From NCBI GenBank assembly GCA_037447655.1, contig JBBHKE010003094.1, positions 1 through 64,000 on the forward strand: DNA of 64,000 nucleotides, in the 5' to 3' direction. A model generated the notes under the pieces. That model was not told the DNA's origin, did no database searches, and saw nothing but the letters and a program-made list of their open reading frames with translations. The stretch comes from Zygnema cylindricum (taxonomy: Eukaryota > Streptophyta > Zygnematophyceae > Zygnematales > Zygnemataceae). Shown piece after piece: positions 47,950 to 61,324 of this stretch (its first letter is position 1; every line of letters starts with the position of its first letter). Position numbers and translations under genes: made by a program.

Positions 47950-49650
47950 CTGTATATGTATCATATGGTCTGTAACATATGGAATGCACAATAGGCAAGA
48001 TTTGAACAGTCATTGAAGTTTCGAGAGACAGTCTTGTACCGACTGAGGTCAGAGGTTGTACGGATGTAAATAGGAACAACTTTTGCTACATAGACTTTGT
48101 TGAATATCTTTGCAGGGACAGTTTAGAGAATCGTTAGAAGGAGGTAGGTTTAATGATATTGCAGTTTGAAACCTGTGTATATTGTGAGTACATAAATAGT
48201 GCCAGTAGGGAGTATGATAAGTAGAAGCGTTAGATGCTGTTGTCACAATGACGAGTATGTAATAATTAATACCTGCCTTTTAAAGATGTACATAACTGTG
48301 ATTTCTTACCTTTTAAGGAATCTATGTGGTGGTGGTTTTGTTGGAGTTAAGAGGCACTTATCCTAAGGGAGCATCTTTTGTTGTCAACCGGGTGTTTTGT
48401 TAACCTGAATAGATTTTTTTGGTCACTTTTGTCCTGAGATGACGAGATCATGTAGGATCTTTTGTAAGGGTAGCAGTCAACTAATCGTTTGACTAGTCTT
48501 ACCATCCTTGACTGTTAGTGAACTATCAACACTCTTATAAAACTATCACTTTAACGTGTTTTGGAATGTCGTTCAATATGAGCAATTAGTGTTACTAACT
48601 CTGATATATGATTTTGTGCCAAAATAAATATCTTACTTGAACGGAAGTTATTAAGATCCTTTGGTAAAAAAATATAGAGAAGGTATGCAAGAGAATTTCG
48701 CAATTCATACTTTTCGCACCCAAGGCTTGTAATAGTAGAAACTACTATGATCTTGAGATATAAATCCTGACTCGCAGTATGAGTTAGCCGCAACATATTC
48801 CAGCCACACAATGAAAAAACTAAAAAAATGTATATGTATATTTCGATCATTACTTCTTGTTGCCAATGAGGCCATTCGTCTGTTGAAATCATAAAAAAAT
48901 GTGTAAAACTAAAAAGTTTCATTTTATAGATTGATTTTTACTATATGTTGTTTATTGCTTCATTCCTTGACAGTGCAACGATATCATTTTCCTTTTCATC
49001 AACAAGACATGAATTCAACAGATCAAATTTTCACAGGCTAGTAATAAAAAACATTCCAAAATGAACATTCCAAAGTGCACTCCAAAATGCTTTTTCAAAA
49101 TCAAGAACGATGGTGAACACCTCAATTCCCAGGTTTCCAAGTAAACAGGAACATTCCGTCTTACAAACCATTTAAAACACTGTCTTTCAGGCCAGAATAA
49201 CCAATTCCAGTATCTGAATAACCAATTCCAGTATCTGCAGGAACTGCCATAGGACAACAATTGCCATGAATCCATTTCAGAAACGTAAGTACTCTTTGTA
49301 TAATTTACTAGGAATTTCCAGTTTTGCATTAAAAGTCGAGCAATGTTTGACACTAGGACACAATTTTATGTACAGTTCAATGCATTGAATTTCATAAAAA
49401 TAATAAATGTGAAAATTCAGTCCTATCACAAAAAAAAATGTAAATGCAGAGAAGCTGAGCAAATTTAAAAGCAACTGCAAATGCAACACAACTATGAGAA
49501 AAACGAAGCTTTTCAGGTACACTTCAGAAAAGTCATTTATTCAGCATTCGTATGTACAAAAAAAGGTCCAATCTCTACCTCAGTCATTCACTTAAGCTTT
49601 TCTTGACACCTACCGCCATGAAACTACATCTCACTATTTACATCAGCTTA
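47950..49650. other. 3' flank of copy 3 and downstream flank of ubiquitin locus 2
   Basis: Duplicated non-coding sequence: 48000-48260 matches 41840-42070, and 48940-49510 matches 52330-52890 and in part 42560-43030. No separate gene. Confidence 0.55.
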
Positions 49651-49710
49651 CAATCCTCTACCAAGACGGAAAACCAGACGAACCGTCAATCTCTTCACGA
49701 AAATTTACAT
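49651..49710 (-). pseudogene. Vestigial third ubiquitin unit, locus 2
   Basis: Twenty codons reading M, stop, IFVKRLT directly joined to VRLVFRLGRGL. These are the first nine and last eleven positions of a ubiquitin unit with the middle (about 57 codons) deleted. It lies just downstream of the Ub-UBL frame. The same junction is present at locus 3. Confidence 0.75.
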
Positions 49711-49723
49711 GTCTTCGCCAGAT

Positions 49724-50555
<832 letters not shown>

Positions 50556-50636
50556 CCGCTCTTCAATAATATATTTCTATTATAGATTTTCCGCCGTATA
50601 TGAACATGTGATCTACGCGTCTACTGAATTTCTGTG

Positions 50637-51091
50637 TCAATCCACACTACGTTTGTGTCAGTCCACACTACGTAAGTGTCAATCCACACTACGTAGGTGT
50701 CAGTCCACACTACGGTCAGTCCACACTACGTAAGTGTCAGTCCACACTACGTAAGTGTCAGTCCACACTACGTAAGTGTCAGTCCACACTACGTAAGTGT
50801 CAGTCCACACTACGTAAGTGTCAGTCCACACTACGTAAGTGTCAGTCCACACTACGTAAGTGTCAGTCCACACTACGTAAGTGTCAGTCCACACTACGTA
50901 AGTGTCAGTCCACACTACGTAAGTGTCAGTCCACACTACGTAAGTGTCAGTCCACACTACGTAAGTGGTAATCCACACTACGTAAGTGTCAGTCCACACT
51001 ACGCAAGTGTCAGTCCACACTACGTAAGTGTCAGTCCACACTACGTAAGTGTCAATCCACACTACGTAAGTGTCAATCCACACTACGTAAG
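50637..51091. repeat. 21 bp minisatellite, about 22 copies
   Basis: Unit core CCACACTACGTAAGTGTCAG. The first three or four copies and two or three at the end vary, while the centre is almost uniform. One copy near 50714 is shortened. A single ancestral unit is present at the same place upstream of locus 3 (53875-53895), and a degenerate one at 44336-44372 upstream of locus 1. Long frames across it on both strands follow from the 21 bp (7 codon) period and are not genes. Confidence 0.97.
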
Positions 51092-51990
51092 TTCTGGTGA
51101 CAAGGATTGACCGATCTGTGACGCCAGAAGGTTCGCGATCCAGTTGGAATTCAATTTTCAAAAGCTGGATTTTGAGGAACACAAACTTACCGGAAGATTC
51201 GCAGAAGGTACAAAGATCTGTTTAATCTAGGTACTCTGCGTTGTCTCACGTGATGTACCTTTATTTGCATGGTGTGTCTTTTGTTTGGGCTCCTATATTG
51301 GGACGATTTGCGTTTCAGGTTTCGCTTTTTTTGAAAACCCCGATGAATCGCAAAGATTCTTCTGCAAAAAGTCGATTGGGACAGGATGATGATGAAAAAT
51401 CGGGCACAAGCCTGTTCATTTATTACGCGTGTAATTTACGGAAAGGAAAAATAAAGGATAGACTGAAAACTGCCCGTGAAAACTTTGTGAAAACTTCTTT
51501 GGGTGTCACAAGAAGGAATCGGACTCGTCCAAATTTTGGATTTGATGCCAGAAAATTATTGAGCCGCGTAAAACAGCCGGAGAAAAAAGTTTGTTCACAT
51601 AATTTTGCTCTTCTCGGGGCTTTCCTTTACTTTTGTGTATGAATGACTAGAATTATGACACGCGTCATGCAATGGAACTAATCGCAGTTTCATTTCTAAA
51701 AAAAAAACGAAACCTGAAACGCAAATCGTCCCATTGGAGCCAATCACCGAGTTTCAACTCTCAGGTAGATCGCGAGAAAGCACCGTACGAGAAACAAAAG
51801 ATTGAAAGCACGTGGGCTATCGCATCGAGATCGCCGCCCTCCATGTTTGGTTATCCCATCATCCTTGATGTCGGTGAGTTGTACGTTTCTCTCTATTTTC
51901 CCTTATGGTGACGTGTGTACATGCATGTCCGTAATATCCACATTTCAAGGAGTGAATAGTCAATCCGTACATTATCTGACCACAGAACCA
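51092..51990 (-). promoter_or_regulatory. Upstream region of ubiquitin locus 2 (duplicated)
   Basis: Matches 53890-54790 almost throughout (GTGACAAGGATTGACCG, CACGTGATGTACCTTT, CGTGTAATTTACGG, CCCATTGGAGCCAATCACCG). The CCAAT-like word in GGAGCCAATCACCG is conserved. Contains an open plus frame (51241-51642) that is not conserved as coding in the other copy. Confidence 0.55.
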
Positions 51991-52010
51991 CACTAATGCG
52001 TTGTACGATA

Positions 52011-52057
52011 AACCCGCGAATCGTTATTAGCGTCAAAGGTTTTTTCGCCACTTAAGG
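52011..52057. mobile_element. MITE left end fragment
   Basis: AACCCGCGAATCGTTATTAGCG followed by TTTTTTCGCCACTTAAG, the start of the 216 bp subfamily. Cut off by the dispersed repeat that follows. Confidence 0.55.
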
Positions 52058-52295
52058 TACGGCCCCATGTAAGTGTAACTTAACGAACTTACTTTGTATT
52101 TTAGCGCGGATCCAGTGGACCCGGATTTCAGGTGTCTCTATGTGTTTAATCGAAATTGTTACTTACGTTTGTGACGATTGTATACGACGACAATACCCGT
52201 GACGGCTGTCACCTTGTACAATTTGATCTTGCCGCACCGTATTTTTTTGAAACTTTTTGAAGCGTGGCAAGACACATCGAAATTTTAAAAACGAT
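52058..52295 (+). repeat. Dispersed repeat, copy 2
   Basis: Same block as 13034-13265 in the same orientation (TTTTAGCGCGGATCC, TGACGGCTGTCA, CTTTTTGAAGCGT). Inserted between the upstream region of locus 2 and the downstream flank of locus 3. Confidence 0.75.
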
Positions 52296-53032
52296 TTGGT
52301 ATCTTGGATTGTTTCCTTTTAAGTTGTCTTTTACTATATGTTGTTTATTGCTTCATTCCATGACAGTGCAACGACATGATTTTGCTTCTTATCAACAAGA
52401 CATGAATTCAATAGATCAAATTTTCACAGGTAATAAAAAAACATTCCAAAATGAATATTCCAAAGTGCACTCCAAAACTTTTCCAAACACATGAACGATG
52501 GTAAACACATCAATTCCCAGGTCTCCAAGTAAACCGGAACATTCCGTATTATAAACCATTTAAAATACAATCTGTCAGGTCAGAATAACCAATTCCAGTA
52601 TCTCCAGGAACTGCCATAAGACAACAAATGTGCCAAGAATCCATTTCAGAAGAGTAGGTCCTTATTGTATAATTTTGTATAATTTACTAGGAATTTCCGG
52701 TTTTGCATTAAAATTCGAGCAATGTTTGACACTAGGACACAGTTTTATGTACAGTTCAATGCATGAAATTTTATAAAGATAATGGATTTGAAAATTCAGT
52801 CCTAACACAAAAAAAAATGTAAATGCAGAGAAGCTGAGCAAATTAAAAAGCAACTGCAAATGCAACACAACTATGAGAAAAAGGAAGCTTTTCAGGTACG
52901 CTTCAGAAAAATCATTTATTCAGGATTCACATGTACAAAAACAACAGCTCCAATCTCTACCTCAGTCATTCACCCAAGCTTTTCTTGACAGCTACCGCCA
53001 TGAAACTAAATCTCACTATTTACATCAATTTA

Positions 53033-53066
53033 CAATCCTCTACAAATAACTAAATGAACCGTCAGG

Positions 53067-53086
<20 letters not shown>
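53033..53086 (-). pseudogene. Vestigial third ubiquitin unit, locus 3
   Basis: Eighteen codons reading M, stop, ICVYNLT joined to VHLVICRGL. The same internal deletion as at 49651-49710, with further decay. The shared junction shows that the deletion predates the duplication of locus 2 and locus 3. Confidence 0.7.
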
Positions 53087-53805
<719 letters not shown>

Positions 53806-53875
53806 TTACAGCCGTAGATGGATATGTCACTGGACGGTACGATGAGATCTAGGTGTGTACCGAAGTAGCATGTCA

Positions 53876-54800
53876 ATCCACACTACGTAAGTGTGGTGAC
53901 AAGGATTGACAGCTCTGTGACGCAAGAAGGTTGGCTATCCAGTTTGGATTTCAAAATCTGGATTTTGAATTTGGAAACTTGTCAAACTTACCGGAAGATC
54001 CACAGAAGTACAAAGATCTGTTTAATCTAGGTACGGCTATGTACTTTACGTTGTCTCACGTGATGTACCTTTGTTTGCGTGGTGCGTCTTTTGAGGTTTG
54101 GGCTCCTATTGGGATGATTTGCGTTTCAGATTTCGCCTTTTTTTTTGTACACGATGAATCGCAAAGATTCTTCTGCAAAAAGTCAATGATTGGGATAGCA
54201 CTGGAAAAATTGGGCGAGCCTGTTCATTTATTACTCGTGTAATTTACGGCAAGGAAAAAAAAATGAATAGACTGAAAATGCCCGTGAAAACTTTGTGAAA
54301 ACTTCTTTGGCTGTCACAAGAAGGAATCGGAATCGTCCAAACTTTGGATTTGATGCCAGAAAATTATTGAGCCGCGTAAAACAGCCGGAGAAAAACATTT
54401 GTTCGCATAATTTTGCTCTTCTCGGGCTTTCTTTTACTTTTGTGTATGAATGACTAGAATTATGACACGTTTCATGCACTGGAACTAACCGCAGTTTCAT
54501 TTCTCAAACAAAGCGAAACCTGAAAAGCAAATCGTCCCATTGGAGCCAATCACCGATTTTCAAACTCTCATGTAGATCGTGACAGCGAGACATCACCGTA
54601 CCGTACGGAAAACAAAAGATTGAAAGGCACGTGGGCAATCGCATCGAGATCGCGGCCCTCCATGCTGGTTATCCATCATCCTCGATATTTCTTTCTCATT
54701 TTCTCTTATGGTGACGTGTACATGCATGTCCAGCATATCCACATTTCGTGGAGTGAATAGTCAATCCGTACAGTACCTGACAACATTAATGTGTCGAACA
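53876..54800 (-). promoter_or_regulatory. Upstream region of ubiquitin locus 3 (duplicated)
   Basis: Copy of 51055-51990 with a single 21 bp unit where locus 2 has the minisatellite. Small indels only. Confidence 0.55.
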
Positions 54801-54967
54801 ATATAGTCCACAATGTAGGCGCATAGGATGACTTTACCGACAAATTTGGATATTTCGCATGAGAAAAATAGATCAAAAGTGCGTTGTTTTAAGAAGAGAG
54901 ATTATATCCGTATTTTAGTAAGGGAATTGCTAATCGCAGAGACGATTTTTGATGGGCGCAGATACAG

Positions 54968-55170
54968 TACACCGCGAATCGTTATTAGACTAAAGAAATT
55001 ATTAGTGTCAAAAATTAATTAGTGTCATTAATACTAATTTAGTGCCGGAAGCGTGGCAGATTCTGGTCCACGTCCTTAAATAGTATAGTTTATTCTACTT
55101 AAGGGTATCAATGTCAAAATTTTGGGGCGCCGATATAGAGTACATAAGTCTAATAACGATTCAAGGTGTA
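54968..55170. mobile_element. TA-flanked MITE nested in a TIR, 199 bp
   Basis: CACCGCGAATCGTTATTAG at 54970 and inverted end TAATAACGATTCAAGGTG ending 55168, TA on both sides. It interrupts the left arm of the long-TIR element; the right arm has no such insertion. Confidence 0.9.
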
Positions 55171-55654
55171 GTTGTCAGAAATTATACATTTTAAGTACAG
55201 TTTCGTACAAGCTACGTACCTTTAAGTTCAGATTTGACGGTCAATCCGTCGAACAACTTTCACTGGCGAAATATCGTAACGGCGGTTAAAAAACTGTCGC
55301 GCTTGCGAACGTCGACCGTCATGAAAAAAAAAACCAATTCACACGGCCGGCGCAGGTTTACTGTAACAAAACTGAGGCAGCCACATATAAATAAAATGGC
55401 TGCGCGCAGATTGTTAGGGCACTTTCCCATGTGCTAAAGTTGCAGTTATTTTATGTCGTTTTCCTCTAACTTGGAAAAAAACGAGAAAATCTGCAGCCGT
55501 ACCAAAAAATTGAAATTACCACCGTACAAGTTGCGTTACCTTACAACTTTATGTGTACTGCAGTTTGTCGTTTAGCGAGATGCAGTTTGTCGTCTAGCAC
55601 GTTTCACGTTTCGAGTCACTTTCGCGTCCTTTCAGTTCATCTTCAAACTTTATA

Positions 55655-55680
55655 TAAAATCACCTCGCGAGGTGATTTTA
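55655..55680. repeat. Perfect 26 bp palindrome
   Basis: TAAAATCACCTCG followed by its exact reverse complement, with no loop. It lies in the interior of the long-TIR element, after CATCTTCAAACTT as at 38415. Confidence 0.9.
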
Positions 55681-56498
55681 AATATAGTTCCATGAGGTGA
55701 GCGAACAGGCAAATGCCATCCCACGTGTCGATTTTTTTTGAAAAAAATTGTGCGCGGAGAACCAAAAAAAAAACCAACTACACGTTTCCATCCTGTGCAT
55801 GAATTTTTTCCATACGCTTTTTTCCGTACAGGGGTCGTGAGTTTTTTTCCGTATGCTTACTTTTTTCCGTACGTTTTTTTCCATACAGGGGCCGTGGAGG
55901 GGTCTCGACCAACGAACGCCATTTCGCAAAAATGAAGTCTGTGAAAGTGCCCCTCTCTCTCTCTCTCCCTCTCCTACTACCACGTCTATTTCACAATTTT
56001 TGCAACGAAAAATGTCAATAATGGTATCAAATGAAAGATCCCTGAAAACATTTTCTTTTGACTATCTTTGTGCAAATTTTTATGGCAAGTACAGTGAGAA
56101 AAGACAAAAAAAAATACAATAGGGAAACCATGGCAGAAAGTTTTAGAATATGTGACGTCAACGCTTTCATAGTTGAGCGTGACGTGCGTGACGTCATAAT
56201 GTCACAAACCCTAAACATATGCAATGCCTCCACGTCGACAATGTGGCGTACAGACATTGCGAAGTGATAGAAATTGTTCAGCGTGCGGGTGGACGTCTAA
56301 AATTGGAACCGAGTGGAAGTTTCGCAACATTTTGTGTACCGTTTATTCGTCACATGTTTGGTTACATGTATACACTTGTCACTTTTTTAAGTAACAAGTT
56401 ATTTGCGCTTACATCAGAATGCTGAGAAAGTTGTACAGAGAATCTTCGCTAGAAACAAAGTTACAAGATTAAAACTTCGGTTAGATGGGAAAGTGCCC

Positions 56499-56761
56499 TT
56501 ACTCACTTCACGTGAGCTCCACTGTGAAAGCACACACCGACAATGTGAATCAATGTGAAGTACGTTTTCAATGTAAGAAAGTTGATTCGTAAATAGTGTG
56601 GCTTCATTTGGTCGCGCGTGACGACGCGCCATTTTAGTTTCATTGATATTTATACGCGGGTACGCTTTTATATTTTGTACGAAGTTTATTTCGTTTCGTG
56701 CAAGTTTATAAGTCAAATGTCGGTGTGTGCTTTCACAGTGGAGCTCACATGAAGTGAGTAA
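56499..56761. mobile_element. MITE with 44 bp TIRs, 263 bp
   Basis: 56499-56542 and 56718-56761 are reverse complements with one mismatch (ends TTACTCACTTCACGTGAGCT). Nested in the long-TIR element. Related sequence is at 12979-13030 and 13415-13500. Confidence 0.88.
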
Positions 56762-57238
56762 CTATATGCGTGCAACCATTTTATTTATATGTGGGTGCCT
56801 CAGTTTTGTTACAGTAAGCCTGCGCCGGCCGTGTGAAATGTTTTTTTTTTCATGACAGTCGACGTTCGCAAGCGCGACGGTTTTTTAACCGCCGTTACAA
56901 TATTTCGCCAGTGAAGGTTGTTCGACGGATTGACCGTCAAATCTGAACTTAAAGGTACGTAGCTTGTACGAAATTGTACTTCAAATGTACAATTTATGAC
57001 AACTACCCGCGTGCAGCATAAATCGTCTCTCCGATTAACAATTCTTTTAGTAAACACGGGTAGTACGCGTATTGTATGGACATGCTTGTAAGGCAAAATA
57101 GGACGTCAGCTACACTTGTCACTATTGCATAGCCACTGGCCTTGTTCGGTCCTGGTGTGGCCCGAACGCCTGGAATTCCCAAACTAGACGACTTACCTAA
57201 CATTGAGATTTGCAAGCCAAACTGACGTTAAACCGTAC

Positions 57239-57458
57239 TACACTCTGTATCGCTATTAGTGTTTTATTTTTTTCGCCACTTAAAACATATTTTCTCCTTA
57301 CACACTAGTCCGATTTCCAGTTTGAGACCGCCAATCGGAAGCTGGGAACCGTACCTTTCAATCGCAACCGTTAGGTCCACAATCCGACAACTATGTACGG
57401 TGAAAATATGTTCTGCGAGACGAAAATAAGATTAACACTAATAGCGATTCACGGTGTA
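57239..57458. mobile_element. TA-flanked MITE, 216 bp
   Basis: CACTCTGTATCGCTATTAG at 57241 and inverted end AATAGCGATTCACGGTG ending 57456, TA on both sides. Same subfamily and length as 50338-50553, with the same internal CGCCAATCGG/TTTTCTCC blocks. Confidence 0.88.
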
Positions 57459-57479
57459 GTTCCTCGTTTACTACAACTT

Positions 57480-60120
57480 TGCTTCGGTCGCCTCATCTTT
57501 CTACGGGGGGCCCATCTGGGATGGTGTAAGAACTCCTCCGTGACGTATTTTCTTCTGACACTCCTTCTCATGGTTTTGATCTTCTTTCTAAGTTGGCTTC
57601 AGAGATGGCTCGAGGACATGTTCCTCATAACGTTGTACCCCTTCTTTTTGCGGCTCGCCTTGTTGCTGTTACTAAGCCTGCTGGGGAAATTCGCCCAATT
57701 GCTATCGGTGAGGTGTTATACTGTTTGGTCGCTCGTGCGATGTGTATTCAACTTCAAGGGGCTTTCCATGACCATTTCTCACCGCACCAGTTTGTCGTTG
57801 CTACAAAAGGGGGTTTTGAGGCGGTTGTTTATGGTCTTCGGGCTGTTTTGGATCTCCCTCCGGATTGGGTGGTCCTCTAGGTAGATGTTGCTAACGCCTT
57901 TAACAATGTCAACTATAATGCTATCTTTCGAGAATAGAGGCATGGTCCATCTCCTATCAACCACATTTTCCCTTTTGTTCGTGCATTTTATTCTCGTCCG
58001 AGCTCCCTTATCTTTCCTCTTGGCGATCCCTTTGGTGAGGTTGCCGCTTTGGAGTCTGCGACTGGCACTCGCCAAGGTGATCCTTTGGGGACCCCCCTCT
58101 TCGGATTGGCTCACCTTCAAGCTTTACGTGACTTTGCTACAACTTTCCGTGATTGTTTATTCCCTTCCATCACAGATGATACTCATATTGTGGGCCCTCG
58201 TGACCAAGTTTTATTTGCCTTTTCCCATTTTGCGGAGCAACTTCGTCGGATTAATTTGTCAGTTAAGCCCTCTAAATGTGTGGCTTGGTGCCCCCAAGGC
58301 TTACCTTCGGACTTCCCTGTTCCTGTGGGTTTTCCGAATTACATCTGTGGCAGATGGTATTAAAGTTTTAGGCTCTCCTATTGGTGCCCCGTCTTTTGTG
58401 AACCAAGCTGTCACTGATGCTTTGGTGGAGGACCTCTCGCACTTCGATGAACTTCCTAAGCTCTCCGACTCCCAAGTAGCATTTCAAATCCTCACTCGTT
58501 GATTTGCTCAACGTCCTCTCTATCTCGCTCGGACGTTACCACCAACGACCCTTTTTTTGTCTTCTCTAAGGAGTTCGACGATAAACTTTTTAGTGTTCTC
58601 CATCACCTCGTTGGGCATGGGATTTTTGATCGGCCAGAGGGCTCATTTGCACGCCGTCAAGCTAGCCTTCCAATTTCCGACGGGGGTTTGGGTTTGATTC
58701 CGGTGGCTCGGGTTGCTCCAGCGGCTTATTTGGGTAGTTCGTCTTTGGTGGCGCCCGCCATCGCTTGTTTTATAGCAAATGATGTTTCCAATCTAGCCCA
58801 AGTTGTCCCTAAAGTAGAGGACAATTTTTTCCTTTTCATCAAGCTCTTCTCTCCGCTCGTGCTCTCCTTCCGCCTGATGCCCGAAACCAAGTGCCACCTT
58901 TTCCGTCTCTTATTGCTGACAATAACTACCATGTAGAGCAACGCATATCCGAGCAGTTGGCAGTCACTAAATTCCATGATTTATTAAATGTGCTACCTTC
59001 AGCTCACTCGCGTGCTCGCTTACATTCGTGTTCTAAGCGGTGGAGTGGTGCGTGGTTACACGCAACACCCATTTTTTCGACACTTCGTAGGACGTGTGAC
59101 CAGTTCACCTCTGCTATCCGCCTTCGTTTGGGTTTGCCTCACCCTCCGCTTCTTGGGCGTCCCAAATGTGTTTGCAACCAACCAATTGACTCCGACGACA
59201 TCCATTTACTTTGTTGCTCGCGGGGGGGTGAACGTACCGTTGCACATGATTTGGTTCGTGATGTGATTGTTGCGATTAGTGTCGAAGCAGAGTAAAAATG
59301 ATGAGAGTCGCTCTATCACTTTCCAAACCACAAATTGAACATCCCCAGCAAATATACATGCTACTGTGAAGCGGGAGGTTTCTCATATCTTACCTCCTCG
59401 TTCCCAATCCGGTGGTCTCCGAAGTCCTCGGGTTGACTTGGCTTTCCTCCACGGGACTAAGCGGACCTTGGGTGATGTGGTCCTTACTGATCCGACTGGG
59501 ACCCACATTTCTTCTCGCGCGGCAATGCATACGGGCGTGGCAGCTCGGGGCGCAGCGGCTTCTAAGGAAAGGGATTACGCTCACCGAGACTCGACGGACC
59601 AGTTTGTCCCATTTGCAGGAGAGATTTTTGGTTATTTGGACAAGTCTTTCGATGATTTTCTTCGCAGCTGTGCTAAGAGAGCTTTTGAATCCAAGGGTCC
59701 AAGGAGTCCTCCCCAAAGCCTCCTCGTTGCTTTTTACCGTTAGCGTGTATCAGTTGCCCTTCAACGAGCGCAAGTTGCGGCCCTTCTCCGTCGAAGCACG
59801 GTGGCGGATGATAGGCGGGGCCTCCCAGATCTTCCTCCACGGGATCCAGTCCACATCCACGATCTTCGGGGGTGTGGAATTTAGTTGTTACGGTTGTGGG
59901 GCATTGTATAGAGTGGGTTTTTCTTTTTTGTCTAGTCATCTTTAGTTTTTTGTTTAGTTTTGCTAGTCAACCTAGTTGCTTTTGTTTTCCTCATTTGTTT
60001 GTTTTGTTTTGTTTTAGTAATTGTTGGCTCTTGTAGTGTTTAAATGTTCTATTTCCTTTTTTTTACCCCCTTTGCACTTTGATGGTTTTCCATTGCACTT
60101 TCTGTAATAAAGTTTTCCCT
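57480..60120 (+). pseudogene. Non-LTR retrotransposon ORF with RT, zinc finger and restriction-like endonuclease
   Basis: Reverse transcriptase: VTKPAGEIRPIAIGEVLYCL and HQFVVATKGGFEAVVYGLRA, then stop, VDVANAFNNVNYNAIF (motif A Asp), stop, SATGTRQGDPLGTPLFGLAH (motif B), ITDDTHIVGP (motif C; first Ala of xADD is Thr) and LSVKPSKCVAWCPQGLP. Downstream: FARRQASLPISDGGLGL, APAAYLGSS, AIRLRLGLPHPP and a Cys-x-Cys/His/Cys finger CVCNQPIDSDDIHLLCC. Then comes an RLE-like end with PRVDLAFLHGTKRTLGDVVL, TDP and VPFAGEIFGYLDKSFDD. The order matches RLE-bearing (R2-superclade-like) elements known from mosses, lycophytes and streptophyte algae, recalled without search. At least two stops and three frame changes. 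The T-rich 3' end runs to AATAAAG near 60110. Confidence 0.9.
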
Positions 60121-60224
60121 TTAGTAAAGGAACTTTAGGTGACCAAAAAATTGAAATGACACGTCATTAAGTCTAGCTTACAATTCCAAAATCAAGGACG
60201 ATATATCGCTACGCCGGTAGATCA

Positions 60225-60400
60225 AAGGTCGCAATCGGTTACCCGAATCCGTACACGATCCGTACCCGGCCGGATGCGTCGGATCCGGAACGGATTCGGG
60301 TGCCAAATTTTGGGGGCCGGCCGGATTCGGCCGGGTGATTTAAAAACAAAAAAAAAAAAAATTAGGGTACGGCCAGATTTGGGCACCCGATTGTGGCCTC
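60225..60400 (+). repeat. Dispersed GC-rich repeat, copy 2
   Basis: GGATCCGGAAC, GGGTGCCAAATTTTGGGGG and GGCCGGATTCGGCCGGGTGA, then an A run. Related to 26870-27012. Confidence 0.6.
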
Positions 60401-61324
60401 TGCGGCAGATTGTATCCTCGCAAAATGCCAAAGTCGATATTTTTCGGCTTTGCTACAAGACTGTTTAGATGGCGTTAACAACACGAAGGCATTTCTAGTG
60501 CTGAAAGTGTAAATTCAGTTCTCCTTATCTGACAAAATCAATATATTTCAGCATTTTTATCACCATCCGTTGGATTGACTCAAACGAACACCATTGATTT
60601 GATTGTTGTTTACTCCCTCTCTGAACCCCTCTAATTCGGCGTGAAACCTAACAAAAACCTCCTACCCAGCTGACCTTTTGACCTTCTGATGATTTGCTTT
60701 CTAAGCATGATGTCGACCTTTAGGAAAGGACATATTAAGCTACATTCCAAAACACTCAAAGTATATCCCATAGACAACACACATCTTTGGAATGATTACA
60801 AGCAACATTAAGCATGTAAATTCCTTATTTTCAACACCAATCATGGATTGCTTTTTCCAACAACCTTCAATTAAAAGACGGTTCAGTAGGCCGAGGAACA
60901 CGAGGCTACAAACAATAACTCGAACAAGACAATATCAAACGAAAACATTACATGACAAGATCCCTAAATGCACAAAAATTAACTTGATGAAAACAAAATC
61001 GATTTATCGTTGCAAACTATACACCGAATCTTCAGTTCATCTTTGAAAATGACAACATACCTGCAGTTAATTCCTACACCTAGAAAACTGTTGTCTTTCG
61101 CTAAGATACTAACATAACAAAAGTAACGACGGTGAAACTCATACTAATATACTAGGTCTCAAACTAACCATGGCCAAAAAAAAGACTTATTTCGTCTTTT
61201 CCCGTTCCATCCATTTAAGTTTTCGACTCATACAAAAAACTTAACACCGTCTCTACTAAACCTTAAACATAAATTCCCACATTACTCACCTTTCCGTATC
61301 CTCCTCGTCTCTAACAATATAACT
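60401..61324. other. No gene; 3' flank of CCS
   Basis: Ordinary AT-rich sequence without recognised coding signal. The part next to 61325 probably holds the CCS 3' UTR. Confidence 0.5.

Larger units (their letters stand above)
54908..57060. mobile_element. Long-TIR (foldback-like) element, about 2.15 kb
   Basis: The left arm (54908-55430, including a 0.2 kb nested MITE) and right arm (about 56760-57060) are reverse complements. Ends: TTAGTAAGGGAATTGCTAAT and its diverged inverse. Inner parts: GACGGTCAATCCGTCGAACA and CGCGCTTGCGAACGTCGAC. The arms are about 300 bases without the insertion. The interior has no recognised gene. The same arm family is at 12684-12975 and 25186-25462. Confidence 0.8.

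Noticed and set aside
50637-51091. CRISPR array
   Set aside because: Units are contiguous with no unique spacers, in a eukaryotic context.
50697-51182. Long frames encoding repeats of VSPHYVS (plus) or TYVVWTD (minus) as a repeat protein
   Set aside because: The 21 bp unit is a multiple of three, so all frames without stops stay open. The array is single-copy at the paralogous locus and has no conserved start.
51241-51642. 133-residue protein upstream of ubiquitin locus 2
   Set aside because: The frame is broken in the duplicate at 54040-54440 and the shared changes are not codon-like.
57885-58502. Leu-rich membrane protein
   Set aside because: Mostly an off-frame reading of the reverse transcriptase. 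Only its last part (from about 58340) carries the RT frame after a frameshift.
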